Shown: positions 35,401 to 44,100 of the stretch, piece after piece
Numbering within the stretch: position 1 is the first letter of the stretch
How the letters are laid out: every line of letters starts with the position of its first letter
Assembly: GCA_903821635.1 (NCBI GenBank)
Contig: CAIJLV010000054.1
Coordinates: forward strand, 1-64,000
DNA: 64,000 nt
Source of the DNA: an uncultured Verrucomicrobiota bacterium
GTDB lineage: Bacteria; Verrucomicrobiota; Verrucomicrobiia; Limisphaerales; UBA9464
Reading direction: 5' to 3'
The notes under the pieces: model-generated
Seen by the model: only the letters and a program-made list of their open reading frames with translations
Database searches by the model: none
What the model was told of the DNA's origin: nothing
Made by a program: the position numbers and the translations under genes

Positions 35401-36567
35401 GTTCAGCAGATGGCCGTGAATCCGGATGGCTCCGCTTACGCTGTGGCCGGCGGTATCTTGGTGCGCCTGTTCGAGGATGGCACCCGCGACACGACCTTCA
35501 CCTCGCCCGCGGACCTGTTTGTGCCGGGTGTGGGCGGCATCTCGGTTGTGCGCCGGCAGCCTGACGGCAAAATCTTGGTCGGCGGCGCGTGGAAAGACGG
35601 CGCGTTGGCGCGCCTGCTGCCCGACGGCAGTTACGATCCGTCCTTTGTCCGGGGCAATGGCTTCACCGCCAATTCCCGGATCTCGCTGATCGAACTCCAA
35701 AGCGACGGAAAGATCCTGGTCGTGCTGCCGCAGGGCGGTCAGTTCCGGAACGTGGCTGGGAAGACCGTGTCGTCCCTCGCACGATTCCTGCCCGACGGAA
35801 CGCTGGACGACACTTTCCAGTCCCTGGACCTGATCGCAGCGCTCCCCGGCATCGGAACTAACCCGGGCGCCTTGACCGGGCTGCGGGTGCTCGACGATGA
35901 CCGGCTTTACCTCGGCGGCATTTTCACCTCGGTGCAGGGCGTGGCGCGCTTCGGCGTGGCGCGGTTGGACGCCGCCGGTTCGCTCGACACGACCTTCGTG
36001 CCGCCGACCAACGGTTTGGTCACCATCGGGTTTGGTTCGATGGGATTCTACGCCCTCGGGCCCGTTACCCCGGACGGCGGCCTCTACATCTTCGGTCGCT
36101 TCACCCAGCCCACGCGAACCGCGCTGCGGCTGCGCCCCGACGGGACGGCTGAAGCCGGTTTCCTCGTCGCCACCAGTGACGAAATCGAAGCCGGTGTCCT
36201 GCAAGCCGACGGCAAGCTGATCTTCAGCCACAGCGGCGTGATTGAACGGGTCAACCCCGACGGCACGACCGACGCCGCGTGGAATAAGACCGGGGCCTTC
36301 AACGTGGAAATGACGATCCTGCCCGACGGCAAACTGCTCGCCGGTGGCAGCCGCTTCTTCACCGGGATCGGCCCGGCGACGGTTGCTCCGGAAGTGAACT
36401 TCACCCTCACGCCGGACGGCCTGACCCTCGCGTGGCCGGCTGGTTACCAACTGCAACGTGCCAAGACGCTGTCGCCGCCGGACTGGCAGGACCTGGCGAA
36501 TCCGTCGCCGTTCACCGTGCCGCTGGGCGGGCCGGGCGAATTCTTCCGCGTGGTGCCGGCGCCGTGA
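32431..36567 (+). CDS. Giant secreted delta-60-repeat (DUF5122) beta-propeller protein, copy 1
   Basis: A 1378-residue secreted protein (signal MRLRLIRRLLGFGSLTVAALAQ). The body has three blocks of delta-60 repeats (about 30-400, 490-860, 970-1290), each unit of the form ..PDGKILVGG.F...RL..DG.LDTTF.. and probably folding as beta-propellers. Two immunoglobulin-like domains separate them: one around PTIATQPLAQTNTLG and SYQWFRG, the other around PTIASQPARVVAKVG and QFQWRRN. It ends with a tail (YQLQRAKTL, FFRVVPAP) common to all three copies. ATG at 32431 is preferred over ATG at 32335 because it begins the signal peptide. First of three tandem paralogues. The role is unknown; adhesion or polysaccharide interaction on the cell surface are plausible. 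Confidence 0.85.
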   Translation: MRLRLIRRLLGFGSLTVAALAQSPGSLDTNYVTLPGTDSTPNFVVPLAAGRVMTGGSFTNYGGSGRAGLVRLNADGTVDTTFALPAPKSVSPPIVFNGTVLFAGSTNAGNILGAAVRPDGRTVFYGQFTRLGTVDNTNNLALANADGSLAPFTPNLALVTRASVLNGPGDSVYVGGAWNVVDAAKPVIQRLKADGSNDATFVGPTPASLGYAAGQVSTLLRGPGDTLYAVIISTTQEVIRLTATGALDATFADGGRAAGSFSTTRFAGTPSGQLVLSGTGLYRGTARVSSLTRLTLDGAIDVTFVPPAGITLSSEIGVQADNKVVALDVPGTVAARFNENGSRDPGYVDPGKVKLPVVAAFDMAIGPDGSAFVAGLFYNAQFQQFNGVFHLLGDPNTAPTIATQPLAQTNTLGARTRFTVTAQGAAPLSYQWFRGTTLIPGATAAELILPVTAVADDADFHCVVSNSLGSTPSAAVHLTLLDPIPGTVHRETDVPVGPNDEVRDLAFDAAGGLVASGRFLKWDNTGRAHLARLLPGSEDLDPALSPTPQSTANGSHVQVLPLADGKVFVAGLAGVSYNGKNHEGIVRFNADGSVDTTFNPTGSGGSLTISSVSDNSSLVAVGADGKVVLAAQTWNDENVVVSFVGSYIRLNENGTRDTSFALRGSSYFVTTTVITALPDGRYLVAGTTNSVGSAFTGVLRLNADGTVDRTFQTASPYTLGAGVNDLLVQPDGRILVAGTFNVRNDLTLGLIRLLPDGRLDPTFNGVPQLSQSPNFSRGDVRRLALQADGRIVALARPLNGTFPTANVVRFWPSGALDPEFQVATNLSRNGNPILFAVAARPDNALFVGGNFTEFSGFPRKSFVRLNGGPLRPTPAAPTIASQPARVVAKVGTNVTFTIVPGGAGPFQFQWRRNLAPGSTNFTDILGATNASLTVNNLRLTPTDAGLFQCGVVNPGGSVYSAVIPLLVEPDPASPGQVDPSFVPTVVLDRRVQQMAVNPDGSAYAVAGGILVRLFEDGTRDTTFTSPADLFVPGVGGISVVRRQPDGKILVGGAWKDGALARLLPDGSYDPSFVRGNGFTANSRISLIELQSDGKILVVLPQGGQFRNVAGKTVSSLARFLPDGTLDDTFQSLDLIAALPGIGTNPGALTGLRVLDDDRLYLGGIFTSVQGVARFGVARLDAAGSLDTTFVPPTNGLVTIGFGSMGFYALGPVTPDGGLYIFGRFTQPTRTALRLRPDGTAEAGFLVATSDEIEAGVLQADGKLIFSHSGVIERVNPDGTTDAAWNKTGAFNVEMTILPDGKLLAGGSRFFTGIGPATVAPEVNFTLTPDGLTLAWPAGYQLQRAKTLSPPDWQDLANPSPFTVPLGGPGEFFRVVPAP

Positions 36568-36668
36568 GGGTTCGAATCCGAGACCGGTTCGCTACGGGGC
36601 TGCGCCAGGCAGGTAGGCTAGTGTGAAAGCGGGGGCAGGTTGGGGGGCACCGAGGACGGGAGCGGGCA

Positions 36669-36685
36669 TACGTAGTTATACGTAG
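36669..36685 (+). promoter_or_regulatory. TACGTA-N4-TACGTAG box, copy 2
   Basis: TACGTA (36669-36674), four bases GTTA, TACGTA (36679-36684), G. It ends 54 bases before the GTG at 36740. The sequence between box and start also resembles copy 3 (short blocks around GAGGCT and TTGTGAGGATTTC at the start), as expected for duplicated upstream regions. Confidence 0.6.
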
Positions 36686-36739
36686 AAACCTCAAAGAGGC
36701 TAGCCCTCGGGAAAGGATTTCGTTTGGGTTTCCCAAGTT

Positions 36740-39700
36740 GTGAGGATTTCAGCCTTGGTTTCATTCTTGGTCGGCTTGCAGTTTGCGTTGCCGGTGGTGG
36801 CGCAGCAGCCGGGGTCGTTGGACACCAACTATGTGGCGGTGGCCGGCACCGATGTGGCCCCCAACATTCTAGCCCCGCTGGCTGACGGTCGGCTTTACGT
36901 GGGTGGCTCGTTTACCAATTACGGCGGCGCTGGCCGGGCCCAGATGGCGCGGTTGCTGCCGACGGGCCAGGTGGACACCAGTTTCACCCTGCCGCCGCTC
37001 CGCGTGATCAACGCGGCTGTGATCTTCAACGGGCAGGTGCTTGTGCCCGCCTCCACCAATGTCGGCAATGTGGGCGCCATTCTGCCATTGCCGGATGGCC
37101 GCGCGGTGATCGCCGGCAAATTCAATCACTTGGGCGCCACGCCGGCCCGGGGCTTGGCCTTGTTGAACTTGGATGGGTCGCCGGCGGTCACGGCCTTCGA
37201 CTTCGAAACCATCGAGCCGGAGGCGTTGCTCGCCGGCCCGGGCGGAACCTTCTACGCGGGTGGGAAAGGGAATCTAGTGTCCCAGCGGCTGCCGTTGCTC
37301 CGCTTCCGGCCCGATGGTTCCCGCGATCCCAGCTTCACCCCGCCGCTGCTCACGGAACTCGGCTATGCCAGTGCCAATCCGTTCATCCTCCGGGCGGGAC
37401 CTGACGACACGCTTTACTCGATCACGGCCGCTGCGGTGGGCTTTACGCCGACCTCTGACATCGTGCGCCTGACCAGTTCCGGGGCGTTGGATTCCACCTT
37501 TGCCGGCACGGGCAAAGCTGGCATTCCGTTCGCCAATTTTTCCAGTTTTGTCACCGATGCGGCGGGGCGCATGACTTTCACCGGGGTCACTAGCTACCGC
37601 GGCGCCACGCTCACTCGGAAGATCAACCGGCTCACGCGGGATGGCAGTTTGGACGCCACGTATCAGGTCGCATTGGATCCTGGATTTGGGGCGCGTGTGG
37701 TGGCGGTGCAGGCCGACGGCAAACTGCTCTATACCGGGGGCCAACTCCCCATCAACCGGCTCAAAGCGGACGGCACGGTGGATACCGCCTACGCCGATCC
37801 GGGCAAGGTGCCCGTGCCGCAGAATTTCTTGTCGTTGAGCCAGTTTGCGTTGGCCCAGGACGGAAGCCTGTTCGCGGGCGGTTTCACCTTTTCGAAGAGC
37901 TTTGCGCTGATCAATGGCGTCTATCATATCTTTGGCGATCCCAACTCCGCGCCGGTCCTCGCGGTCCAACCCGTGGCGCAGACTAATACGCTGGGCGCCC
38001 GCACGCGGTTTAGTGTCACGGCTCAGGGGGCGTCGCCGCTGACGTATCAATGGTTTCGAAACGGGGTGGCCATCGGTGGCGCCACTGAGAGTAACTTGAT
38101 TCTGGAACCGACCACCGCCGCGGATGCGGCCGCCGACTTCCACTGCGTGGTCGCGAATAGCTTGGGGGCCGCGCCTTCGGAAACCGCCCGGTTGACGCTG
38201 CTGGAACCCGTCGCGGGCAACGTGTATCGCGAGACTGATCCGCCGACCGGGGCGAATTCCCAAATCCTCGACCTGCAATTCGACGCCACGGGCGGCCTGA
38301 TTGCCGCGGGCGGTTTCACCCAGTTCAACGGGACGAACCGCATCCGGATCGCCCGCTTGATCGACCACGGTCGGCACGTGGACCCGGCGTATGATACTGC
38401 GACCCTGAACGATTTAAGTCTGGTGCAGCACGTGCTGCCGCTCCGCTCGGGCAAGGTGCTGGCGCTGGGCAATTTCGGCGTCACCTACAACGGCGTGCAG
38501 CACAACGATGCGGTGCGGTTGCACCTCAACGGTGCCCTCGATACCACGTTCAACCCCACGGGCAGGGGCGGTTTGTCGGGCTCCCGCTTTTCCGAGGGCC
38601 CGGGTGGGGAACTGCTGGTGGCGACGGGAAGGTGGAACGATGAGTTGCTCCCGTTCGCGTTTGGCCGCCTCAGCGCCGAGGGGGTGCGCGAAGCTTCCTT
38701 CGTGCCTTCGCCCGCGTTCTTCCCGGGCGGACTCGTGCTGGCTTTGCCCGATGGTAAGGTGCTGGTCGGCGGTCGGACCAACAGTGCCGGTAGTTCCAGC
38801 GGCGTGCTGCGGTTAAACGCGGACGGCTCGCAGGATGGGAGCTTTTACCGGGGACTACAGCCGGATTTCACGGCGCTGACCCCGACGGCCCTGTTGCGGC
38901 AGCCGGACGGCAAGATCTTGGTCGCCGGCACTTTCAACCGGCTCGTCGGTTTCCAGAACTATACGCTCGGCGTCATCCGTCTGCTGGAGCACGGGCAACT
39001 CGACCCGAGCTTCAATCCGGTCCCCGCGTTGTCCTCCCTAGTCGGCTTCCCGGTGCAGCGGATCGCGCTACAGGCGGACGGGCGGATCCTGATTCAAGGC
39101 GCGTTCACTAGCGTGGGCGGTTTCCCGCGCCCGGGGGTTGCCCGGCTCTGGTCCAACGGCGTGGTGGACATCGAATTCGCCACCGGTTCGCCGCGGCGCA
39201 CCTACCTCTCCGGCAATCCCTTGGGCACCGTGTCCGCGCTCGCGGTGTCGCCTACCAACGAGATTTTCCTCGGCGGCGACTTCCACCAATTTGACGGATT
39301 GCCGCGAACCAATTTCGTGCGGGTCCTTGGCGGACCGCTGCGCGCGCCGCCGGCGCCGCCGACCCTCGCCAGCGTGCCGGCGCGCGTGGTGGCGGCCACT
39401 GGCACCAACGTGACGCTGACAGTCGTGCCGGCGGGAGAAGGCCCCTTCCAGTATCAATGGCGGCGCAACTCGCAAACCGGCTCGTCCCTGTTCACTGACA
39501 TCCTCGGCGCGACCAACGCCAGCCTGTCGTTGGCCAACCTCCGGGTGGAGGATTCCGGTCTGTTCCAAGTAGCGGTGGTGAATCCAGGCGGAGCGATCTT
39601 CAGCGCCTACCTCCCGCTGCTCGTGGAGCCAAGCCCGGTGGTGCCGGGAACGATTGACCGTTCCTGGGTGGCCCAAGGTTTTCTGCGGGGCGTTTCGGCC

Positions 39701-40951
39701 GTGGCTCCGGATGGCTTGGTCTATGGGGCCCGGGCCGAGGGCGTGACGCGCCATTTCGAGGACGGCACGCCGGATCTCAGTTTCGTGACACCGGCCGATC
39801 TCGTGCGGGCGGACAGCCTCGTGGACAACAGCATCACGGCGCTATTGCGGCAACCCGATGGCCGGCTGCTGCTCGTCGGTCGACTCTCGACGGACGGCGG
39901 TCCGTGCAATGTCATCGGCAACACGTGTTTCGAGCCCAAGCGCGGGCTGGTGCGCCTACTGCCCGACGGTAGCTACGATCCGGACTTCATTCAGACCAAC
40001 TCCTTCTCGGGCGACGCGCAACTTAAGCCGGGCGCGCTGCTCTTGCAGACCGATGGAAAGATCTTGGTCGGCGGCGCGTTCCAAAACTTCTCCGGGCGCA
40101 CGGTCACCGGGTTGGTGCGTTTTGGCGCGGACGGTGCCTTCGACGACTCCTTCGTGGTGAATCTGGAGAGCGACTTGACGAATCCCCCGCGGACGCTGCC
40201 CGGCACTGCAAGCGTGCTGCTCCCATTGCCCGACGGCCGCTTCTACGTGGGCGGCAGCTTCACGAAAGTGCAGGGCGTGGCCTGCAGTGGCATCGCCCGG
40301 TTAAACGCGAACGGCTCGCTCGACACCGGCTTCGTTCCGCCCGCGATGGCGAACGTCGGCCTCGGTCAAAGTGGCAGCCTGACGCTGTATGGCGTCGGCC
40401 CGGTCACGCCCGAAGGCGGCCTCTATGTCTTCGGTCGTTTTCAGTGGGTGGCGGGCGGTCCGATTTACGCTGCCCTGCGGTTGCGGCCCGACGGTTCGGT
40501 GGATGACACCTTCAAGGTCACCAGCGACTTCGCGATCAACACCGGAGCGGTGCAAACCGACGGCAAGCTCATCATCACCGGCCAGTTCACCCAGTTGAAC
40601 GGCCAGTCCCGCGGTGGCTACGCCCGGCTGGACCTGGATGGCTCGACGGACGCCAGCTTCACGTTGGGCACAGCCTTCGGCGTGGGCGTGCCCCTGACGC
40701 TCCTGCCCGACGGCAAACTGCTGGCCGGGGGCACGCGCAGCTTCACCGGGGTGGCGGTCGAAGCGGTAGCCGCGGAAGTCGATTTCACCCTGACGCCTAC
40801 CGGTCTCGAACTGACTTGGCCGGCGGGCTACCAGTTGCAACGGGCCACGACCCTAGCCCCCGCGGACTGGCAAAACGTGGCCAATCCTTCGCCGTTCACC
40901 GTGCCGCTCAGCGGGGTTGGAGAATTCTTCCGCGTGGTGCCGGCGCCGTGA
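36740..40951 (+). CDS. Giant secreted delta-60-repeat (DUF5122) beta-propeller protein, copy 2
   Basis: A 1403-residue paralogue of the preceding gene with the same plan: signal peptide (MRISALVSFLVGLQFALPVVAQ), propeller block, Ig-like domain (TNTLGARTRFSVTAQGASP), propeller block, Ig-like domain (VAATGTNVTLTV and YQWRRNS), propeller block, and a tail with YQLQRATTLAPADWQNVANPS and FFRVVPAP. GTG at 36740 is the start; the leader GTGAGGATTTC is shared with copy 3. Its last bases are nearly identical to those of copy 3 but less so to copy 1. It encodes one extra disulfide-type pair (PCNVIGNTCFE) in the last block. It ends before a strong hairpin (41005-41025). Confidence 0.85.
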   Translation: MRISALVSFLVGLQFALPVVAQQPGSLDTNYVAVAGTDVAPNILAPLADGRLYVGGSFTNYGGAGRAQMARLLPTGQVDTSFTLPPLRVINAAVIFNGQVLVPASTNVGNVGAILPLPDGRAVIAGKFNHLGATPARGLALLNLDGSPAVTAFDFETIEPEALLAGPGGTFYAGGKGNLVSQRLPLLRFRPDGSRDPSFTPPLLTELGYASANPFILRAGPDDTLYSITAAAVGFTPTSDIVRLTSSGALDSTFAGTGKAGIPFANFSSFVTDAAGRMTFTGVTSYRGATLTRKINRLTRDGSLDATYQVALDPGFGARVVAVQADGKLLYTGGQLPINRLKADGTVDTAYADPGKVPVPQNFLSLSQFALAQDGSLFAGGFTFSKSFALINGVYHIFGDPNSAPVLAVQPVAQTNTLGARTRFSVTAQGASPLTYQWFRNGVAIGGATESNLILEPTTAADAAADFHCVVANSLGAAPSETARLTLLEPVAGNVYRETDPPTGANSQILDLQFDATGGLIAAGGFTQFNGTNRIRIARLIDHGRHVDPAYDTATLNDLSLVQHVLPLRSGKVLALGNFGVTYNGVQHNDAVRLHLNGALDTTFNPTGRGGLSGSRFSEGPGGELLVATGRWNDELLPFAFGRLSAEGVREASFVPSPAFFPGGLVLALPDGKVLVGGRTNSAGSSSGVLRLNADGSQDGSFYRGLQPDFTALTPTALLRQPDGKILVAGTFNRLVGFQNYTLGVIRLLEHGQLDPSFNPVPALSSLVGFPVQRIALQADGRILIQGAFTSVGGFPRPGVARLWSNGVVDIEFATGSPRRTYLSGNPLGTVSALAVSPTNEIFLGGDFHQFDGLPRTNFVRVLGGPLRAPPAPPTLASVPARVVAATGTNVTLTVVPAGEGPFQYQWRRNSQTGSSLFTDILGATNASLSLANLRVEDSGLFQVAVVNPGGAIFSAYLPLLVEPSPVVPGTIDRSWVAQGFLRGVSAVAPDGLVYGARAEGVTRHFEDGTPDLSFVTPADLVRADSLVDNSITALLRQPDGRLLLVGRLSTDGGPCNVIGNTCFEPKRGLVRLLPDGSYDPDFIQTNSFSGDAQLKPGALLLQTDGKILVGGAFQNFSGRTVTGLVRFGADGAFDDSFVVNLESDLTNPPRTLPGTASVLLPLPDGRFYVGGSFTKVQGVACSGIARLNANGSLDTGFVPPAMANVGLGQSGSLTLYGVGPVTPEGGLYVFGRFQWVAGGPIYAALRLRPDGSVDDTFKVTSDFAINTGAVQTDGKLIITGQFTQLNGQSRGGYARLDLDGSTDASFTLGTAFGVGVPLTLLPDGKLLAGGTRSFTGVAVEAVAAEVDFTLTPTGLELTWPAGYQLQRATTLAPADWQNVANPSPFTVPLSGVGEFFRVVPAP

Positions 40952-41004
40952 GGGTCGGGCTCCATCCCGATCCGGTTTGTTGACAACCGCGCCCGCACGT
41001 CGGA

Positions 41005-41025
41005 GCGCCGAGCGTTGCTCGGCGC
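41005..41025 (+). terminator. Strong hairpin after delta-60-repeat gene copy 2
   Basis: GCGCCGAGC (41005-41013), loop GTT, GCTCGGCGC (41017-41025): a perfect nine-base-pair stem with a three-base loop, in the gap after copy 2. There is no strong T-run after it. It would end or protect transcription of copy 2 while leaving copy 3 to start from its own box 40 bases on. Confidence 0.45.
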
Positions 41026-41064
41026 GGCTTGGGCAACAAACCGAATAAGCCTGCTGCGTGAGGC

Positions 41065-41081
41065 TACGTATTTCTACGTAG
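41065..41081 (+). promoter_or_regulatory. TACGTA-N4-TACGTAG box, copy 3
   Basis: TACGTA (41065-41070), four bases TTTC, TACGTA (41075-41080), G. It ends 55 bases before the GTG at 41137. Spacer bases differ in all three copies while the two hexamers and the following G are kept. Confidence 0.6.
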
Positions 41082-41136
41082 GAACGCCTATGAGGCTCGC
41101 CCCCAGAAGCGGAATCCGCTTGGCTCGCAAACTGTT

Positions 41137-44100
41137 GTGAGGATTTCCCCGTTTGTCTCTCGCCTAGCCGGACTGCTGCTGGCGTTGCGTTTGGTTGCCC
41201 AACAACCCGGCACCTTCGATACGAACTACGTGACGGTCCCGGGCACGGATCAGTTACCCGTGATGATCACGCCGTATCCCGGCGGGAAGCTGCTCGTGGC
41301 GGGTAGCTTCACCAACTACGGCGGCACGGGCCGCGCCGGGGTTGTCCGCCTGAACGCCGGCGGCACGGTGGACTCCGGCTTCACCCTGCCGACGCCGCTC
41401 AAGATTGACCCGCCGATTGTTTTCAACGGGCAGGTCTTCTTCGTGGGGGCGACCAATCCGGGTAACCTCCAGGCCGTGCTCGCGCTGCCCGACGGGCGGA
41501 GCGTGGCGGCTGGAACTTTCACGCATCTCGGCGGGGCCGCGGTGAAACAGCTCGCGGTGCTGGCGGCCGACGGCACCCCGCAGCCGTTTGCCGCGCCGCC
41601 CGACACCTTTGCGCCGGGTTCGTTGCTCAGCGGGCCGGGCGATACGTTTTACGTCGGGGGCGGAGGCACATTCACCGGTGGGCTGGCTCCGCTGGTGCGG
41701 CTGCATCCCGACGGCACGCGGGACGCCGGTTTCACGCCGCCCACGCTCACCAATCTCGGCATTCTGAGCGCGAACCTCGGCACGCTGATGCCCGGGCCGG
41801 GCGACACGGTTTACGCCCTGCTCGCTGGCGCGATCAACTTCTCCACGGCCCGCTACGAATTGGTCCGGTTCACCGCCAGTGGCGCGTTGGACGTGAGCTT
41901 CAACGGCACCGGCCGGGCGCAGTTGAGCTTCCCCACGCTGTTCCAGTTCGCCGCCGCGCCCGGCGGGCAACTGGTGTTCTACGGCACCGGGCAATATCGC
42001 GGCGCGGCGGTGCCGAGGAAGCTGAACCGGCTCACGCTCGCTGGGGATTTCGACCCCACGTTCGTGCCTGCGAGCGAACCCAGTTTTGGCGGTGGGGCGG
42101 TGGCCGTGCAGCCGGACGGCAAAGTGCTCTTCACCGGCGGCAGTGCGGCAATCACGCGACTGAACGTCAGCGGCACGGTAGATACCGGCTATGTAGACCC
42201 GGCTAAGTTCCCGCCCGGCCGCAGCGCGCCGGGCTTTATCCGCCTGTTGGCGGTGGATGATGGTTCGCTCTACGCCACCGGCTTCGGCTTCGTCTTCACG
42301 CCCGTTTTCCAGCAACTCAACGGCGTCTTTCATGTGCTGGGCGACCCCAACACCGCGCCGGAGATCGTGATCCGGCCGCTGGCGCAGACGAACACCTTCG
42401 GCGCACGAACGCGCTTCCTGGTCGGCGCGCAGGGCGGCGCGCCGCTGGCCTACCAATGGGCCCGCAACGGCACGGCCATCCCGGGCGCAACTGCCAGCGA
42501 ACTCGTGCTTGAGCCGACCACGGCTGCGGACCGCGACGCGGACTTCACCTGCACCGTGTCGAACGGTCTGGGCTCCAAGACCACCGACGCCGTGCGGCTC
42601 ACGTTGCTCGCCGCCACCGCCGGCAGCGTGTATCGCGAGACGGATGTGCCCGTAGCCCCCGACGGCGAGGTGCGTGATCTCGCCTTCGACGCGGAAGGCC
42701 GGTTGTTGGCGGCAGGCGGTTTTGTGAAATGGAACAGCCTCCAACGCGTGCGGGCGGTTCGGTTGGATTCCGGTGGCCGGATCGTGGACCCGGCCTTCGA
42801 CACCGGCACGCAGCTCAACGGCGTGCCCGTGCTGAACACCATCTACCCGCTCAGTTCCGGGAAGTCGCTCGTGCTGGGAAATCTAGAGGTGAGCTACGGC
42901 AGCAAGGTGCATCTCGGTTACCTGCGGCTCAACGCCAATGGTTCGGTGGATACCACCTTCAATCCCGATGGCACAGGCTCGCTCTTCAGTTCAGCCTTCG
43001 CGACCCGGCCCGCCGAGGATGCCGACGGCAAAGTCCTGATCTACGACCAGGGCTGGAACGGCGAGTTCGTCAGCCCCGCTTACTTCCGGCTGAATGCGAA
43101 CGGCACGCGGGACACAAGCTTCGCTCTCGGCGGGACGAGTTACGTCCCGTCCGGCGGCAACGCGGTGCTCCGGTTGCCCGACGGACGCTTTCTCGTGTCG
43201 GCGGAGCTCCTTCCGCCCCCCCCGGTGGGACCGGCCAATCCGGCCAATGTCCTGCGCGTGAATCCCGACGGCACCGTGGATCCGACCTTCGTCCACAATG
43301 CGTTGGTCCGGTTCGCGGCCGGCGGCATTTCGCAGCTTCTACGGCAGCCGGATGGCCGCATCTTGGTGGCGGGAGAATTCACCAGCACCCAGTTCAATGG
43401 CGTCAACCTGGCGGTGATGCGCCTCGAGGCCGATGGCCGATTGGATCGCACGTTCAATCCCGTGCCCCGCCTTTCCGCCAGCCCCTCGGGTGGTGCCCGG
43501 CGCATCGCTCTCCAAGCCGACGGCCGCATCCTCGTCCAGAGCCGCTTCAATCAGCCGGGGCTGTTCCGCCTGTGGCCCAACGGGGTGCTGGACCTGGAGT
43601 TCGTGCCTGGTATCGCCTCGCGTCGGAGCGGTTCGAGCGAGCTCTCGGCGCTCGTGGTCAACCCGGCGAACGACGTTTTCCTGGGCGGGTCGTTTGAGAT
43701 GTTCAACAGTTTCCCCCGGACCAACTTCGTCCGGCTCACTGGCGGTCCGCTGCGTCCGATTCCGGCTCCGCCCACCATCGTCAGCCAGCCCACGCGGGTC
43801 GTGGCCAAGGCGGGCACCGCGGTCACGCTCACGGTCGAACCCGGCGGCGACGGGCCGTTCCAGTTTCAGTGGCGGCGCAACCAGACCGTCGGCTCGACGA
43901 ACTTCGTGGACCTTGTCGGCGCGACCAATGCCAGCCTCACGCTCCCGAGCGTGCGCCTGACGCCGTTCCAACAGGACTCCGGTCTCTACCAGCTCGCGGT
44001 GGTGAATCCCGGCGGCGCAGTTTTCACCCGCTACATCACGCTGCTGGTGGAACCCGACCCGGTGGTTCCCGGCACGTTGGACACGTCGCTGGCCGCACCG

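Noticed and set aside
34258-36456. 732-codon open frame antisense to the first delta-60-repeat gene
   Set aside because: It lies wholly over a well-supported gene with clear repeats, lacks any family similarity, and such long antisense frames are common in GC-rich coding DNA.
36568-36600. GGTTCGAATCC, the exact TpsiC-arm consensus of tRNA, just after delta-60 copy 1
   Set aside because: No acceptor stem, D arm or anticodon arm can be formed with the flanking bases, and most of the upstream sequence is coding. Probably chance or a very old remnant.
41254-42744. 496-codon antisense frame over delta-60 copy 3
   Set aside because: Shadow of the sense gene; no domain or start signal.
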